Assembly: GCF_963678635.1 (NCBI RefSeq)
Contig: NC_087071.1
Span: 45,493,095 to 45,557,094, forward strand
DNA from: Symsagittifera roscoffensis
Taxonomy: Eukaryota; Xenacoelomorpha; Acoela; Convolutidae
Length of the DNA: 64,000 bases
Direction: 5' to 3'
Positions 41,658-52,605 of this stretch are shown here, one piece after another (the stretch's first letter is position 1; every line of letters starts with the position of its first letter). A program made the translations under genes and the position numbers. Below the pieces are notes generated by a model. It was not told the DNA's origin and did not search any database. It worked only from the letters and a program-made list of their open reading frames with translations.

Positions 41658-42369
41658 ATAGTCTTGCAGCAGGTTTTTGTTCTACATTTTCACCTTCCTT
41701 ATCCTGGTCCACAAAGGTGACGGTTTTCTTTCGCTTGCTGCTCCCCTGTTCCTTCTGCCCGTAAGAAGTACTGGTTAAAATCTCTGAGGGTATTGAGGAT
41801 ACTAGTTGCTGAACTATTGTCCTACAATCCCTCTCGTTCTTTTCGTGCTGTCGTCTGGACGACATGATCTTCACCTTCTCACTGACTCTTAGCGATGCCA
41901 CTGCTGCTGTCCACTCGGGGTCATCTCTGGTCACTTCTTTTCTAACAATCCACCCAGCACCCGCATCACTTGCGGTGTGACTTGCACCGTTTGATCCAAT
42001 AATGAGAGGCTGTTTATGTTCATGCGAGAGAGTTCTTGCTGGACCAGGTTCGAACGCAGCAACAGATCCACATAACACATCACAAGATTCCCTTACCTCT
42101 TGGTCACTCTCGTCAAAGCCTGAGCCATCAGTCTTTGAAAAGTGGCCGTTGCATTGCACAAGCCGAAGGGTATCCTCTTCCACTGGTACAATCTCCTTGG
42201 ATAGGATCTTTATCTCGGCTGCTTTCTCTACAGGTAACTCAGGATGCCCTGGAATTGGATGTCCAGACTTATCCAACCATCTCGTTAAGGGAAGCGCTTC
42301 ATAAGTTTCTGTGTCCAGAAACGAGAATCCCTCCTTTATTTCCGCCTGATTGGCTTGTTTCTGCTCCAA
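41638..42369 (-). pseudogene. pol: Element B RNase H-integrase linker with an inserted RT fragment
   Basis: 243 codons. The start (EIKEGFSFLDTETYEALPL) and end (KKTVTFVDQD, then LFVRGDE) match C. The middle (42193-42066) is foreign: a 128-bp direct copy of the RT coding sequence at 43314-43187 read in another frame, with 4 differences. It replaces a short stretch of the linker found in C. Confidence 0.85.
42066..42193 (-). repeat. 128-bp duplicated RT fragment inside the linker of element B
   Basis: Same orientation as the source at 43187-43314. The left junction shares ATCCA between the linker and the RT source, a microhomology expected of template switching. The copy keeps the codon for Gly of FGLCN that the source has lost to Ala, so it predates that mutation. 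Confidence 0.88.
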
Positions 42370-42430
42370 TCTTTAATAGAACTCAGTTTTCTTGCTGAGG
42401 CTGTCAGCATTCTGGTGTTTATCACGCATC

Positions 42431-44110
42431 CTATGTCGCGATTATCATTTGGTAGCCATCCAACCTGACTATCCATCTACCAATATAACTCTGATCAATC
42501 GAGTAGGTCTTCAACCAGGATAACGCTCTGTTGTCCACGCGTAACTTGAAGGGAGCGGTCCCCAAGTATGCGCGGTAATTTTCCACGAAGGTGACTACTG
42601 CAAACATTTCTGCCTTTGGTGCGCCGTATTTAATCTCTGTGTCACTCAAGACCTTGCTGCCGTATGCAATGGGACGGAGAACTGTTCTTCCGTTCCATTC
42701 TTGCTCTTGATGCAAGATTCCTGAGATGGCCACCACCGATGCGTCTGTGTCGAGAACATACATGCCCTTTTCTGTAGGCATGCCCAGCACTGGCGCTTCA
42801 CACAGTTCCCGCTTTAAGTTCTCGAAAGCAACCTGTGCCTCGTCGTTCCATTCGAACTTTTTCCCCTTGTTGCGCATCAGCTTCTGCATCGGATACACCT
42901 TGTCCGCATATCCTTTTATGAATTGCCGGTAGTAATTGGCAAACCCTAAGGAGCTCAGGAGCTGTGTGTCCGTTCTGGGAGCTTTCCATGTCAACGCTGC
43001 TTCCACTGCTTCCGGATCCGGCCTCACACCATGCCTATCCACCATTCTTCCCAGGTACTTAATCGAATCCCTAAGGATTTCACAATTCGATGGTTTGCAC
43101 TTCAATCCTGCTCTTTTCATGCATCCAAAGACCTCATCGAGCCTATCAATGTCGTCTTCCAGGGTCGGTGTCGCTATTACTACGTCATCCACATAACACA
43201 TCACAAGATTCCCGTACTTCTTGGTCACTCTCGTCAAAGCCTGAGCCATCAGTCTTTGAAAAGTGGCCGTTGCATTGCACAAGGCAAAGGGTATCCTCTT
43301 CCACTGGTACAATCCCAATTCGCACGCGAATCCGGTTTTCTCTCTGTCCTTCTTCCGCAGAGGGACCTGCCAGAAGGCAGAACCTAAGACCAATGTGGTG
43401 AAGAACTTGGCATCACCCAGCTTAGATAGGCTCTCGTCTATTCGCGGTATCGGGTACGCATCTTTTATCGTTACCGCGTTCAAGTAACGAAAGTCCCAAC
43501 AAAATCTAAGCTGCCCCCCTTTCTTTTTCGCCATTACTACCCCGCAAGCCCACGGCGATTTCGAGGGTTCTATCATGTCGTATTCAAGCAACATTTCTAT
43601 TTCCGCTCGGCACGCTTCCGATTTGTGTGGCGTCATTCGCCTTGCGCCTTCACTATGGGGAACGGCGCCCTCTTCTAGTTCGTTTTCGTGTTCGACGAAA
43701 TTACAGCAACCGATATCCGCCTTATGTTTTGAAAATACATCTGCGTTCCGATTTAGGAGGTCCCGCATTTTTTCGAAATCTCCCCCACCTATTTTCCCTT
43801 TTAAATGTTCTATCTCTGGCAAAACCGGATTGTCAGCTTCTAGTTCATATGACGAGGGGCATTCCGGAAAATTCGAGCAGCTTGATATGCCGTCGTCCGT
43901 TTCGGATTTCCTTGAAAGCAATTTATGAATAGATTCTAATTCATTAATCCTCTTTAAAACTTTATCTTTATTGGCATGATAAGGACAGTCTTTCACACTG
44001 TGTTTCTTCAAGTTTTGCGTCTCCTCATAGTCGGTCCTCATCGGCAAAGCGTAGCCAAGCTTCTTTCCACGCTGGATTGAAACCGTGGTGTCCAGTGTGT
44101 TCAACAACAC
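42431..44110 (-). pseudogene. pol: Element B reverse transcriptase and RNase H
   Basis: 559 codons spanning RT and most of RNase H in one frame. Motif C is YVDD, but motif A reads FTTLVLGSAFW: Val replaces the catalytic Asp (codon at 43390-43388), so this RT should be dead. FALCN replaces FGLCN. RNase H keeps VLDTDAS, AEMFAVV and RVDNRALSW. The frame is lost after YQMII at 42431. Upstream it overlaps the protease stretch with a 2-nt deletion in the CTGTGTCAGTG region. Confidence 0.95.
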
Positions 44111-44690
44111 ACTGACACAGTCCGTTTCGCGTTACCGAGAAGCTCCGGCCTAAAATCACCGAACTCTGACTATTTGTATTCGGTACTAAGCAAACCAGTT
44201 TACTATCACTTAACGAATTCAAATTTCTCATTCTAAAAATTGCTACCACAGCTTGTCCTGGTTGTAGTTTTACTTTTCTATCCAAAAAAATCGGTACCTT
44301 GTTTTCGTCTGTTATTATCTTATTAATTGGTCTCTTAACATACTTCCGGTCCGGTTTTTTAATCCGTATCAGACCGTTGTTCAATTCAATCATCACGTCA
44401 AAATTCCTGACAAAATCTCTGCCCAAGATGAATTGGTCGGCGTCGTTCAAATTCTCTACCACCAGAAAGCTCATCCAAAGATCCCGTCCTCCCATATGGA
44501 GGACCGTTATCGGTGTTCTCCCGGCTACGTAAATAGCTCCTCGATTGGCAGCGGCCAGTCGGAGATTCGTTGGAATTAGATCTTCCCGCGTGAAGCCAAT
44601 TCTTTCCCAAGTTTTTATCGGCATCACACTCACTACCGCTCCTGTGTCCAGAAGCCCCGTGACTTCGATTTTTTGTTCCGTTGGTGTCAA
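44025..44690 (-). pseudogene. pol: Element B aspartic protease
   Basis: 221 codons. Active site LLDTGAVVSVMP and second block FILGRDF. The frame is displaced from the gag-side frame by one extra A in an A6 run just before the protease (AACAAAAAATC), a typical slippage lesion. Confidence 0.92.
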
Positions 44691-45831
44691 GCAGATGTGC
44701 GATCACATCTGCTTCATACCCAACGTGTACTGCGTCTTGTTCCATCATGGCGGCATGGCCTATCCAGCGGACTTTGAGTTCCTCCTCACCCAAATAGATC
44801 TGCCCCATTTGGTCATCATCTGTTGTTACATAAGTCCTGGTGTAGATACTGATTTCATCCACGTTCAGCATCACTTGATACGGCCCATAGACCTCTAGGT
44901 AGCGTCCATGAAGTTTCTTCATGCGAGGGCCACCCGTCGTTGGTAGTGCTCGTACGGCTCTCGACTCGGTGCGTGGCTCCACCTGCCTCAGATAATCCGC
45001 ATATGTGTCCAAATGCATCAAAGTGAACTCGGATGGTTCACTCAGATTTCTGATCACCTGATGTCCAGCCACTGAGATTATCGACTGTATCATGCCGAAC
45101 CTCTGACCGGAGATCACATTAAGTTTCATGCTCAAATTGCTTGGTGCTTTAGTTTCTTCGAACTCCGTTGCTTCGAAGGTATTCAGTTGCTCCTGAAGTT
45201 TCTCATTCTCCAGTTCAAGTCTCACTTTTTGTTCGATCTCTTTCGTCACCAGTTCCTGCTGCACTCTATTTAGAGCCTCCCTCGCGGCTGCCTTATAATC
45301 AATCTTGAAGTCATCAGCCGCAGTTGCTGGTTCCGGCTCACGTGTCTCCTCTGTTACCGCTTGCATTTTCTTTGCCGCCAGCTCTTGAGGTTTATCCTTT
45401 CTGCGTGCCTCCGCTTCACTTAAAAGTCGAGCCTTGCTGGCTTTCACTCCTGACAAAGCTTCTTCATGTCTTGGATGCTTGATGTCTGCCACTGCATCCC
45501 AGAATTGCGGACAATCTGATTTAAAATGTCCTTCCAAGTTGCAAAAGAAACACCTCGGGCCGAATTTCGCAATTACTCCTCTCATGAAATCCTCATGGTC
45601 AAGTTCTGACGCATCTTCGTCCTCGAGGCTAAAGCCTATTGCTTTCATGCCTTGTTTGTAAGTTGGGAATGCTGACACAAGATAGTCCGTTGAACTGCAA
45701 TTGGCACAAGAGCGTCTCTTGTCCATACCATCCCTCGGTTTGTACCAATTGTTCCCTTGGTTTGCTGGTCCGTTGTAAAAATTGCCATAATTGTTCTTGT
45801 AGTATCCAGATCTCGAAGGAGGTTTCAACAA
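44398..45831 (-). pseudogene. gag: Element B gag zinc knuckles and pre-protease region
   Basis: 477 codons in frame with the capsid stretch upstream (one TAA, a Tyr codon in C). Of the two knuckles the first is broken: CANCSSTDYLVSAF has lost its His and last Cys, while CFFCNLEGHFKSDC is intact. The pre-protease region (GHQVIRNLSEPS, MHLDTYADYL) is intact. After the A6 slippage the last 95 codons are out of frame. Confidence 0.9.
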
Positions 45832-45834
45832 AAA

Positions 45835-46269
45835 TTACTCTTTTGACTTGAGCCTCAACTCCTCTGGTGTTGGCGCATTGGTTGATAGTGGTGTGTAATA
45901 CGTTGCTAGCATTGTTCGAAGTTCATCATTCTTCACACGATCGATGAATTTTGAGGATACAGCCAGGTTCATCCTTCGGTTTGACTCATCCGGTTGGCTG
46001 CGTCTTCTCAGCATTTCTAAGTCATCGAGAAACTTGTCTATCGTTTCATCTTCTCGTTGCCTCCGTTTCTCGAAGCGCATCATCGCCTGGTGCCCCTGCA
46101 CTCCTGATCCGAAACGGTTTAACAAGATTTCGAAGATTTTCTCAGCAGTGTCAGGTTGATATTGCTTCTTGGCCATGACACAGTTCAGGGCTGTCCCTTC
46201 CAAGTTGCTGGTGAGCGCACTGCATTCCTGTCTCTCCGACAAGTCCTCTTCCTCGAAATGCAGCTTCAT
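45835..46269 (-). pseudogene. gag: Element B gag capsid domain
   Basis: 144 codons of the gag domain: LEGTALNCVMAKK, LLNRFGSGVQGHQAMMRFEKR, DKFLDDLEMLRRRSQPDES, FIDRVKNDELRTMLATYY. The first part of the domain lies upstream in another frame. Confidence 0.9.
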
Positions 46270-46760
46270 TACCTCTATCCAGGTATCAATACAGCCATCA
46301 GATTCGTCTTTATATCATCTTGGTTTCTTAAAGACTCTTCTCGACTTCTCACTGCGTTCATTGGTTCTGGATAACCTTGTCAGGAATGTCTCCAAAGACC
46401 TGTTTAGGGGTTCAAATGCTGTGGCCATTGCCGTAGCATCCCTTGAGTGTCCCGCGTGAGTGTCCTCACACCTCGTCAAAGGCTCTGTATGCGGTGCATC
46501 CCTGCAATCCGAATCGCCGTGAGTGTTTCCCGCTTGGGTGTCCTCATGACCCCTCCTCGGGCTTGTATGCCCCCTGTTACCGGAATCACTTCTCCCAGTC
46601 GCACGCGTGCCATGTGTTGGTCGTTCGTTAGAGGTCTGTCTGTTCCCCGTTGAATTTGCTCTACTGTTCGGGCCCCATGCTCCATTACCCCTTGTGGCAT
46701 AGCCTGATTAACTGCCCCTGCCTCTAGTGGATCCATACGTCTTCCTCTTTTGATGTTCAT
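46270..46760 (-). pseudogene. gag: Element B gag, broken Gly/Arg-rich part
   Basis: Joins the N-terminal helices to the capsid domain. By comparison with C it encoded a Gly/Ser/Arg/Asn-rich segment followed by LNRSLET and FKKPR. In B it is split between frames with stops; one open piece is 46760-46476. Confidence 0.6.
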
Positions 46761-47337
46761 TGAAGTTCACCCTCGGTTCCCTGCTGGGACCTTCCGAGTT
46801 CGGTTCTCCTTCTTTTGGTCCACTCTTGCTGCTTAGTAGCCCGTCCAACCTATCCATGATAGCCTGAGTTCGCCTCTCCATCATCGCGTCTATCTTTGTG
46901 TCAAGAGTCCCAAGAGACTGCTCTTGCTGAATTCTTAACTTCTCCATGTCGTCTCTTAAGCGTAACTCTCGCTGTTCCGCTTCTCTTGTCATTTGCGACA
47001 AATTCATTGCCATATGCTCGTCCGTTCTTTCTTCCAAGCGTTTTTCGCTCCTGCCAACTTCTTGTCTATTGCGGTTTATTTCTTTCCGCAGACTTTCTCT
47101 TTCAATGTGAACTGCTCTTTCTAGTTCACTCATTCTTATTGACATCTGTTCATTTTGTTCTCCTAAACTGTCCACTATGTTGTTTAAGGCTTCTTCTAGT
47201 GCTGCCCCGTTATCCACGAGTGGCGTCACTAGTGGCGGTGTAACCATGTCGGTCCCAGGTAGCTTCGTGCTGGTCGAGATCCGGGCCTTGACTCTCTGCC
47301 TCGACGTCTTTTCTTTATCTACCTCAGGATCCGCCAA
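46708..47337 (-). pseudogene. gag: Element B gag N-terminal helical region
   Basis: 209 codons of long charged helices (IDSLGEQNEQMSIRMSELE, LRKEINRNRQEVGRSEK), then the RG-rich start of the linker. A likely coiled coil with close counterparts in C and the same position as the coiled coil of A. Confidence 0.82.
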
Positions 47338-47364
47338 TGCGTTGCCTAGCCCTCTGTTTCTACT

Positions 47365-48111
47365 CTACCCAGCTTGCAGCTCTGAATTTGTCATAATCGC
47401 GAAGTCTCTTGACTGGCCCGGTGTGTTTGCCTCTTTGCTTATCGTTCTCACCACACCAAATTTGTCCAGGTTTCCAGTCTCTCTTCCGACGTATGCCTCA
47501 TTCTCCTGGGTCGAACTATTGAGGCTGACTTGAGACACAAAGTCCCCTTGCTCCACTTCGTCCTCTTCCTCCTGGGATTCACCTTCAATTCCTGCGCCTC
47601 CTCCCATGGTGAATGGAAAGATGTTTCCTAAGGTGTTCCTCATTCTTTCTGAGAACGATGATGACGTTGTTTGTTTCTCAGTCCCGCCTGCCATCACAGT
47701 GTTGTCTGTTGGAGATCTTCTAGTTGCCGCTATTTCAGTTGAGATGTCGGACAGTTCCGAAATCTCTTCTCGATCCAATGTCCCGGTGGAAGTGGCAAAA
47801 TCATGGCCTTGTTCTACCGGAGTAGATTCACTCGCCAGCCTTCTGCCTCTCTCTTCCAGTCCATGTACTTCCTGGTTGTCGTTCATGGCATGGTCCGTAT
47901 TGACCTCAACTTCTAACAGTTCTTTTCGCTCCTCTGAGGACTTCTGACTTCTCGTTTCAACCATTCTGCCTGAAACCGTCTCCCCTTTGTCGGTCCGGGC
48001 TCGTTTGATCCAATCCACAAAAGGATCGGTCATCTTTTTTCTTTGCTCCTCAGGTATGAATTTCCTAGAGCTATTACCTCGTTTTGGTATCCTTTACTTG
48101 TCTAGACTCAT
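47365..48111 (-). pseudogene. gag: Element B gag extreme N-terminus
   Basis: By comparison with C the start is the ATG at 48111-48109, but in B codon 6 is TAA. The open stretch then runs from the ATG at 48033, which is an internal Met in C. It is Ser/Thr/Glu-rich and has SGRMVETRSQKSSEE. A TAG at 47367-47365 separates it from the next part, in the same frame. Confidence 0.82.
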
Positions 48112-49789
48112 TCTCTATTTGTCACTTCTTAATGCCTATACACTTAATTCGATTGCTAGTGACCTTATAATTTGATTACCTATAATAATTGACACAACAT
48201 AATAAATTTCACAAGATTCTATTAAATAGTGAGCACGAATCCCTGTATGTTATCAGAGTACAGTTTGTATAAAATTTATTCACACTAACTGATTATCGGT
48301 CGTAAAATTTGAAAACTAGCACAATATGATGTTATCAGTCAATTTAAAAGATAGTGTACTCACTACCCAACCAAGCACAGTTTATGTAGATTTAAAATCA
48401 AGAACAAAATTATATATATAATGACAGAATATGAATACCTCTATGAAAAACGTTTGTGTAATGTACTCTTAGTCGGTCGCAGTACAATAGTCGAACTTAT
48501 CTTTTAAAGAAAAAGCTTTCCCTGCTCGGTGCTGCACCAAACAGACAAAACTTTGAAGGCAGTAATTTTCTCAAGCGGGCGTCTATTGCATCCACCGAGT
48601 ACTGTGTTACCTATCTGCCTTCGGACTGCCCGAGCTAGACCTACTACAATCCTCAGGGCAGTCATTTTTCACAAAAACGTATTGTGTTACAATCCACACC
48701 AATGAATTACGCTCTTTTTTAGTTTAGACTTAGTGTCGCGAATATCCGAGTTCGGACCTGTTTTGTTTTGGTCTGGTTTTTATTGAAAGGCAAGTTACCA
48801 GTGCAGTCACTGATTCCTAGCCTGTCTGCTAATAACCTAACACCTCTCACTTTAGTCTTTCTTTCGTCTACCTAAGTCCTTTAATAAAATAATACCCCTC
48901 CGGATTGGCACAAATAGGACCCCTCCGGACTAACAAAATTTAGACCCCTCCGGATTGGGACCCCTCTGAGTTAGTTAATATAAGACCCCTCCGAATTTGG
49001 ACCCCTCCGATTTGGCAACTATAGGACCCCTCCGGATTCGGACCCCTCCTAATTTGAAAAAAAATTTTGACCCCTCCGAATTGGGAGCCCTCCGGTTTTG
49101 TAAAAGTAGCTTTTCGGAGATCTCCTTCTTTCAACCTATACCCCTCCGAATACGTTTTCCGATGCTATTTTGCTTTTTAGATTAACTAGGAAGGGTATGA
49201 AGTGCTTTCCTAGACCCTTCCGGATTGAAGTTAAGCCTCTTATTCGACAATTCACGCTAACGGTGAAGGGTCTTATCGCTCGCCTAACTTCGGCTCGATT
49301 AAGGTTCTGCTGTGCCTTTAGCCTTCCCTTTTCGTCTAGAACAGCCTAAAGTTACTTTATTTAACCGCTATTACCTTTTGGTAGGGGTATAAGGGCTTTC
49401 CAAAAAGTTTTCATAAAACGTGAAGGGTCTACCCTCCCAAATTGGTGAATTTGCTAAAAACAATCTCAAAAAATTTTCACTTTTTATGTTTTTTTTTTCT
49501 TGGGTACTATTCTATTTTTTGTTTGGTTTTATTTATATCTTGAAGTGTTTTTGGTCACAAACCTCTCAGGGATCGAGGGAATGGCCGATCCCCCACCCTT
49601 CTGATTCGTGAATTTTTGGTCTTAACAAAGTTAAAAAGCGCTTCCGCGTTCCAAACTACCTTTCCGCCCCGGCGGTTTTGGCCTATTAAGGGCGTTGATG
49701 TGAGCATCCGCTCGGCGCGGAATGCTCGTTAACGGTTCTGCCGGTCATGATGTTAAAAAAGAATAACACCCAGGAGCGCCATAAAAACA
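48112..49789 (-). other. 5' terminal region and leader of element B (proposed LTR plus leader)
   Basis: Non-coding. It starts at 49789 with TGTTTTTATGGCGCTCCTGG, then reads left through a T-rich stretch (49486-49560) and the CCCTCCGGA repeats to the gag start. From about 49480 leftward it is matched in inverted orientation by the leader of C (54750-56069). Candidate promoter elements could not be fixed. Confidence 0.6.
48894..49150 (-). repeat. Irregular GGAGGGGTC repeats in the leader of B
   Basis: On the sense strand GGAGGGGTC recurs about 8 times at 14-35-bp spacing, often as ATCCGGAGGGGTC. The same array is in the leader of C at 55135-55330. The G runs all lie on the element's sense strand. 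Confidence 0.85.
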
Positions 49790-50521
49790 TCCATGTAACA
49801 TTTGCCGGGAAGATACAAATCGACGGAAAATAAATCTAGGTCCTAAGACGACTGGCCAACGTCTAAACAGAGCTTTACTTGCTTTTAACCGTCTCTACCA
49901 GAGCCAGTTCTTTTGGTGGTCTTTCTAACATCGGGTCGACAAAAACGTTACTGCTTTCGGCTTCGGTCAAAACACTCAAATTAACTTAGATACATGCAAA
50001 AATAGTGAGCTCATGGCTGGGTCTCAGTATCCCCAGACCACGAGGTCACTCTTAAAATTAGGGCTACTACTACTTATTGAATTATTATTGTTTTTGTTCA
50101 GTAGATAAAAATCATCAACTCCATCGAAGATGGATCAACCCTTTCCCTCAACTCCTAGCTTCTCATCCTAGCAAAATGAATTCAGATGTTAATTAAATTC
50201 GATTCAGGACATAATAGGGAAGCTAAAAGTTTGTATAAAAAGCTCTAAGTTTCAGTTCCGAGACCCCTCCGGATTCTTGAATCCGGGGAAAAAAGATCAC
50301 TATTTTGCTCCCGGAAGGCTGGTTTCCACCCATCACCGTTGTTCGTAACTGCCTTGCAAATATTGTAGCGACACAACAGCTGCAACCCGGAATGGTACCC
50401 GCTATTTCTGCTTGTCTCTAATTCCGATTCTAAGTTTGCTATCGTTCCCGTCACAACGACTGCCGTTGTTGTTCTTATTTCAGTTTCTTCATTGAAATGG
50501 CCGTTTTTGACGTTTCTTAGA

Positions 50522-50564
50522 ATTGTTACGTCATCAATTCGAATTTAGTTGATGACGTAACAAT
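50522..50564. repeat. Perfect 16-bp inverted repeat with TGACGTAA core (X unit 1)
   Basis: Stem ATTGTTACGTCATCAA, 11-nt loop, exact complement. Each arm contains TTACGTCA / TGACGTAA, a CRE-like bZIP site. The flanking arms are longer imperfect inversions of the same region (GGAATTTCC-type blocks at 50660-50700). Confidence 0.88.
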
Positions 50565-52562
50565 GCAGTTTGGTCATTTTAGCAGCGAGCCTTCCGAGTT
50601 TGCGATTTTGAAGGATTAAGAACGTTATTCGAACGGTTGAACAAAACGTGAAGGTTGAAGGATTCGGAAATTCCTAAATTTTAAATGTTTGAAGTGATGA
50701 CGTAGGATCGTGCTCCTTGTACTGCTTGCCGGATCAGTCTTCAGTACCAAAATAGTTCCAACCACTTTCGAACTAAATTTAACCGGCTCTATCTATTATG
50801 GTAGTGCAGTTACGATGTAACACACTACTTTAGCGCTTTTTTCCGTTTCAAAAAATATCGATATTTCAAAAATCGCGTTTTGTGGGGGCATCAAAAAATA
50901 TTGCTATTTTGACCCTAAAAACCGGTCTACTTTCTGTGTTTTTCACTGAAAAACGGTATAAGAGTATTAATATAGGCTATATTAGTAATGATATTAGTAT
51001 TACTATTACCCCTCCGGGTTTGTTTAATAACCGAATTAAGGTGCTTAACTCGGATTCTCGCAGTTCGGTGAAGGGTCACTACAGTGCAGCACTGTCGAGC
51101 CCCCCACATATTACTATCATACTTTTTGTACCAAAAGGGATACAAAACTTGTTAACGATACCCAACAGTCGATTGTTGTTGTCGTTGAGCCCCTTCTTGT
51201 TGCTCCTTGTACTGCTTGCCGGATCAGTATTCACCCAAGACCCTTCCGAATTGAGCGCAAATCAGCTGACCCTTCCGGATTGAGCGCAAATTATCATTAA
51301 CATGCTTAAATGCTCAAACAACCCTACAGTATAGCCTCACAAACGGGCTACAAAAATGATCGTAACAATCCTGACTGATATAAATGCCTGTAACAACAAT
51401 ATATCTATCAACAACAAACGGGAGGGTCGGATCAAATCTTGTCTGGGGTGATGATTTCTACTGATTTTTGAAATTTTTTTATTGTTTTTGCTTTTTTTGG
51501 TTTTTTTATGTTTTTTTTTCTTGGGTACTATTCTATTTTTTGTTTGGTTTTATTTATATCTTGAAGTGTTTTTGGTCACAAACCTCTCAGGGAACGAGGG
51601 AATGGCCGATCCCCCACCCTTCTGATTCGTGAATTTTTGGTCTTAACTAAGTTAAAAAGCTATTCACGGTAATCCGGAAGGCTTCCGCGCTCCAAACTAC
51701 CTTTCCGCCCCGGCGGTTTTGGCCTATTAAGGGCGTTGATGTGAGCATCCGCTCGGCGCGGAATGCTCGTTAACGGTTCTGCCGGTCATGATGTTAAAAA
51801 AGAATAAAACCCAGGAGCGCCATAAAAACATCCATGTAACATTTGCCGGGAAGATACATATCGACGGAAAATAAAGCTAGGTCCTAAGACGACTGGCCAA
51901 CGTCTAAACAGAGCTTTACTTGCTTTTAACCGTCTCTACCAGAGCCAGTTCTTTTGGTGGTCTTTCTAACATCGGGTCGACAAAAACGTTACTGCTTTCG
52001 GCTTCGGTCAAAACACTCAAATTAACTTAGATACATGCAAAAATAGTGAGCTCATGGCTGGGTCTCAGTATCCCCAGACCACGAGGTCACTCTTAAAATT
52101 AGGGCTACTACTACTTATTGAATTATTATTGTTTTTGTTCAGTAGATAAAAATCATCAACTCCATCGAAGATGGATCAACCCTTTCCCCCAACTCCTAGC
52201 TTCTCATCCTAGCAAAATGAATTCAGATGTTAATTAAATTCGATTCAGGACATAATAGGGAAGCTAAAAGTTTGTATAAAAAGCTCTAAGTTTCAGTTCC
52301 GAGACCCCTCCGGATTCTTGAATCCGGGGAAAAAAGATCACTATTTTGCTCCCGGAAGGCTGGTTTCCACCCATCACCGTTGTTCGTAACTGCCTTGCAA
52401 ATATTGTAGCGACACAACAGCTGCAACCCGGAATGGTACCCGCTATTTCTGCTTGTCTCTAATTCCGATTCTAAGTTTGCTATCGTTCCCGTCACAACGA
52501 CTGCCGTTGTTGTTCTTATTTCAGTTTCTTCATTGAAATGGCCGTTTTTGACGTTTCTTAGA

Positions 52563-52605
52563 ATTGTTACGTCATCAATTCGAATTTTGTTGATGACGTA
52601 ACAAT
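52563..52605. repeat. Perfect 16-bp inverted repeat with TGACGTAA core (X unit 2)
   Basis: Same palindrome as at 50522-50564; only the loop differs. Confidence 0.88.

Larger units (their letters stand above)
28517..49789 (-). mobile_element. Element B: giant Ty3/Gypsy-type retroelement with a 3' accessory module
   Basis: About 21.3 kb on the minus strand with the same gene order as A: leader, gag, PR, RT, RNase H, IN with macro-like tail, spacer, Acc1-Acc5. It belongs to a different family from A (clearly diverged throughout) but is close to C. Its last accessory gene ends at a natural-looking stop at 29315. Several single-base lesions are described under each gene; the integrase stretch (972 codons) and Acc4 (486 codons) remain uninterrupted. 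Confidence 0.87.
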
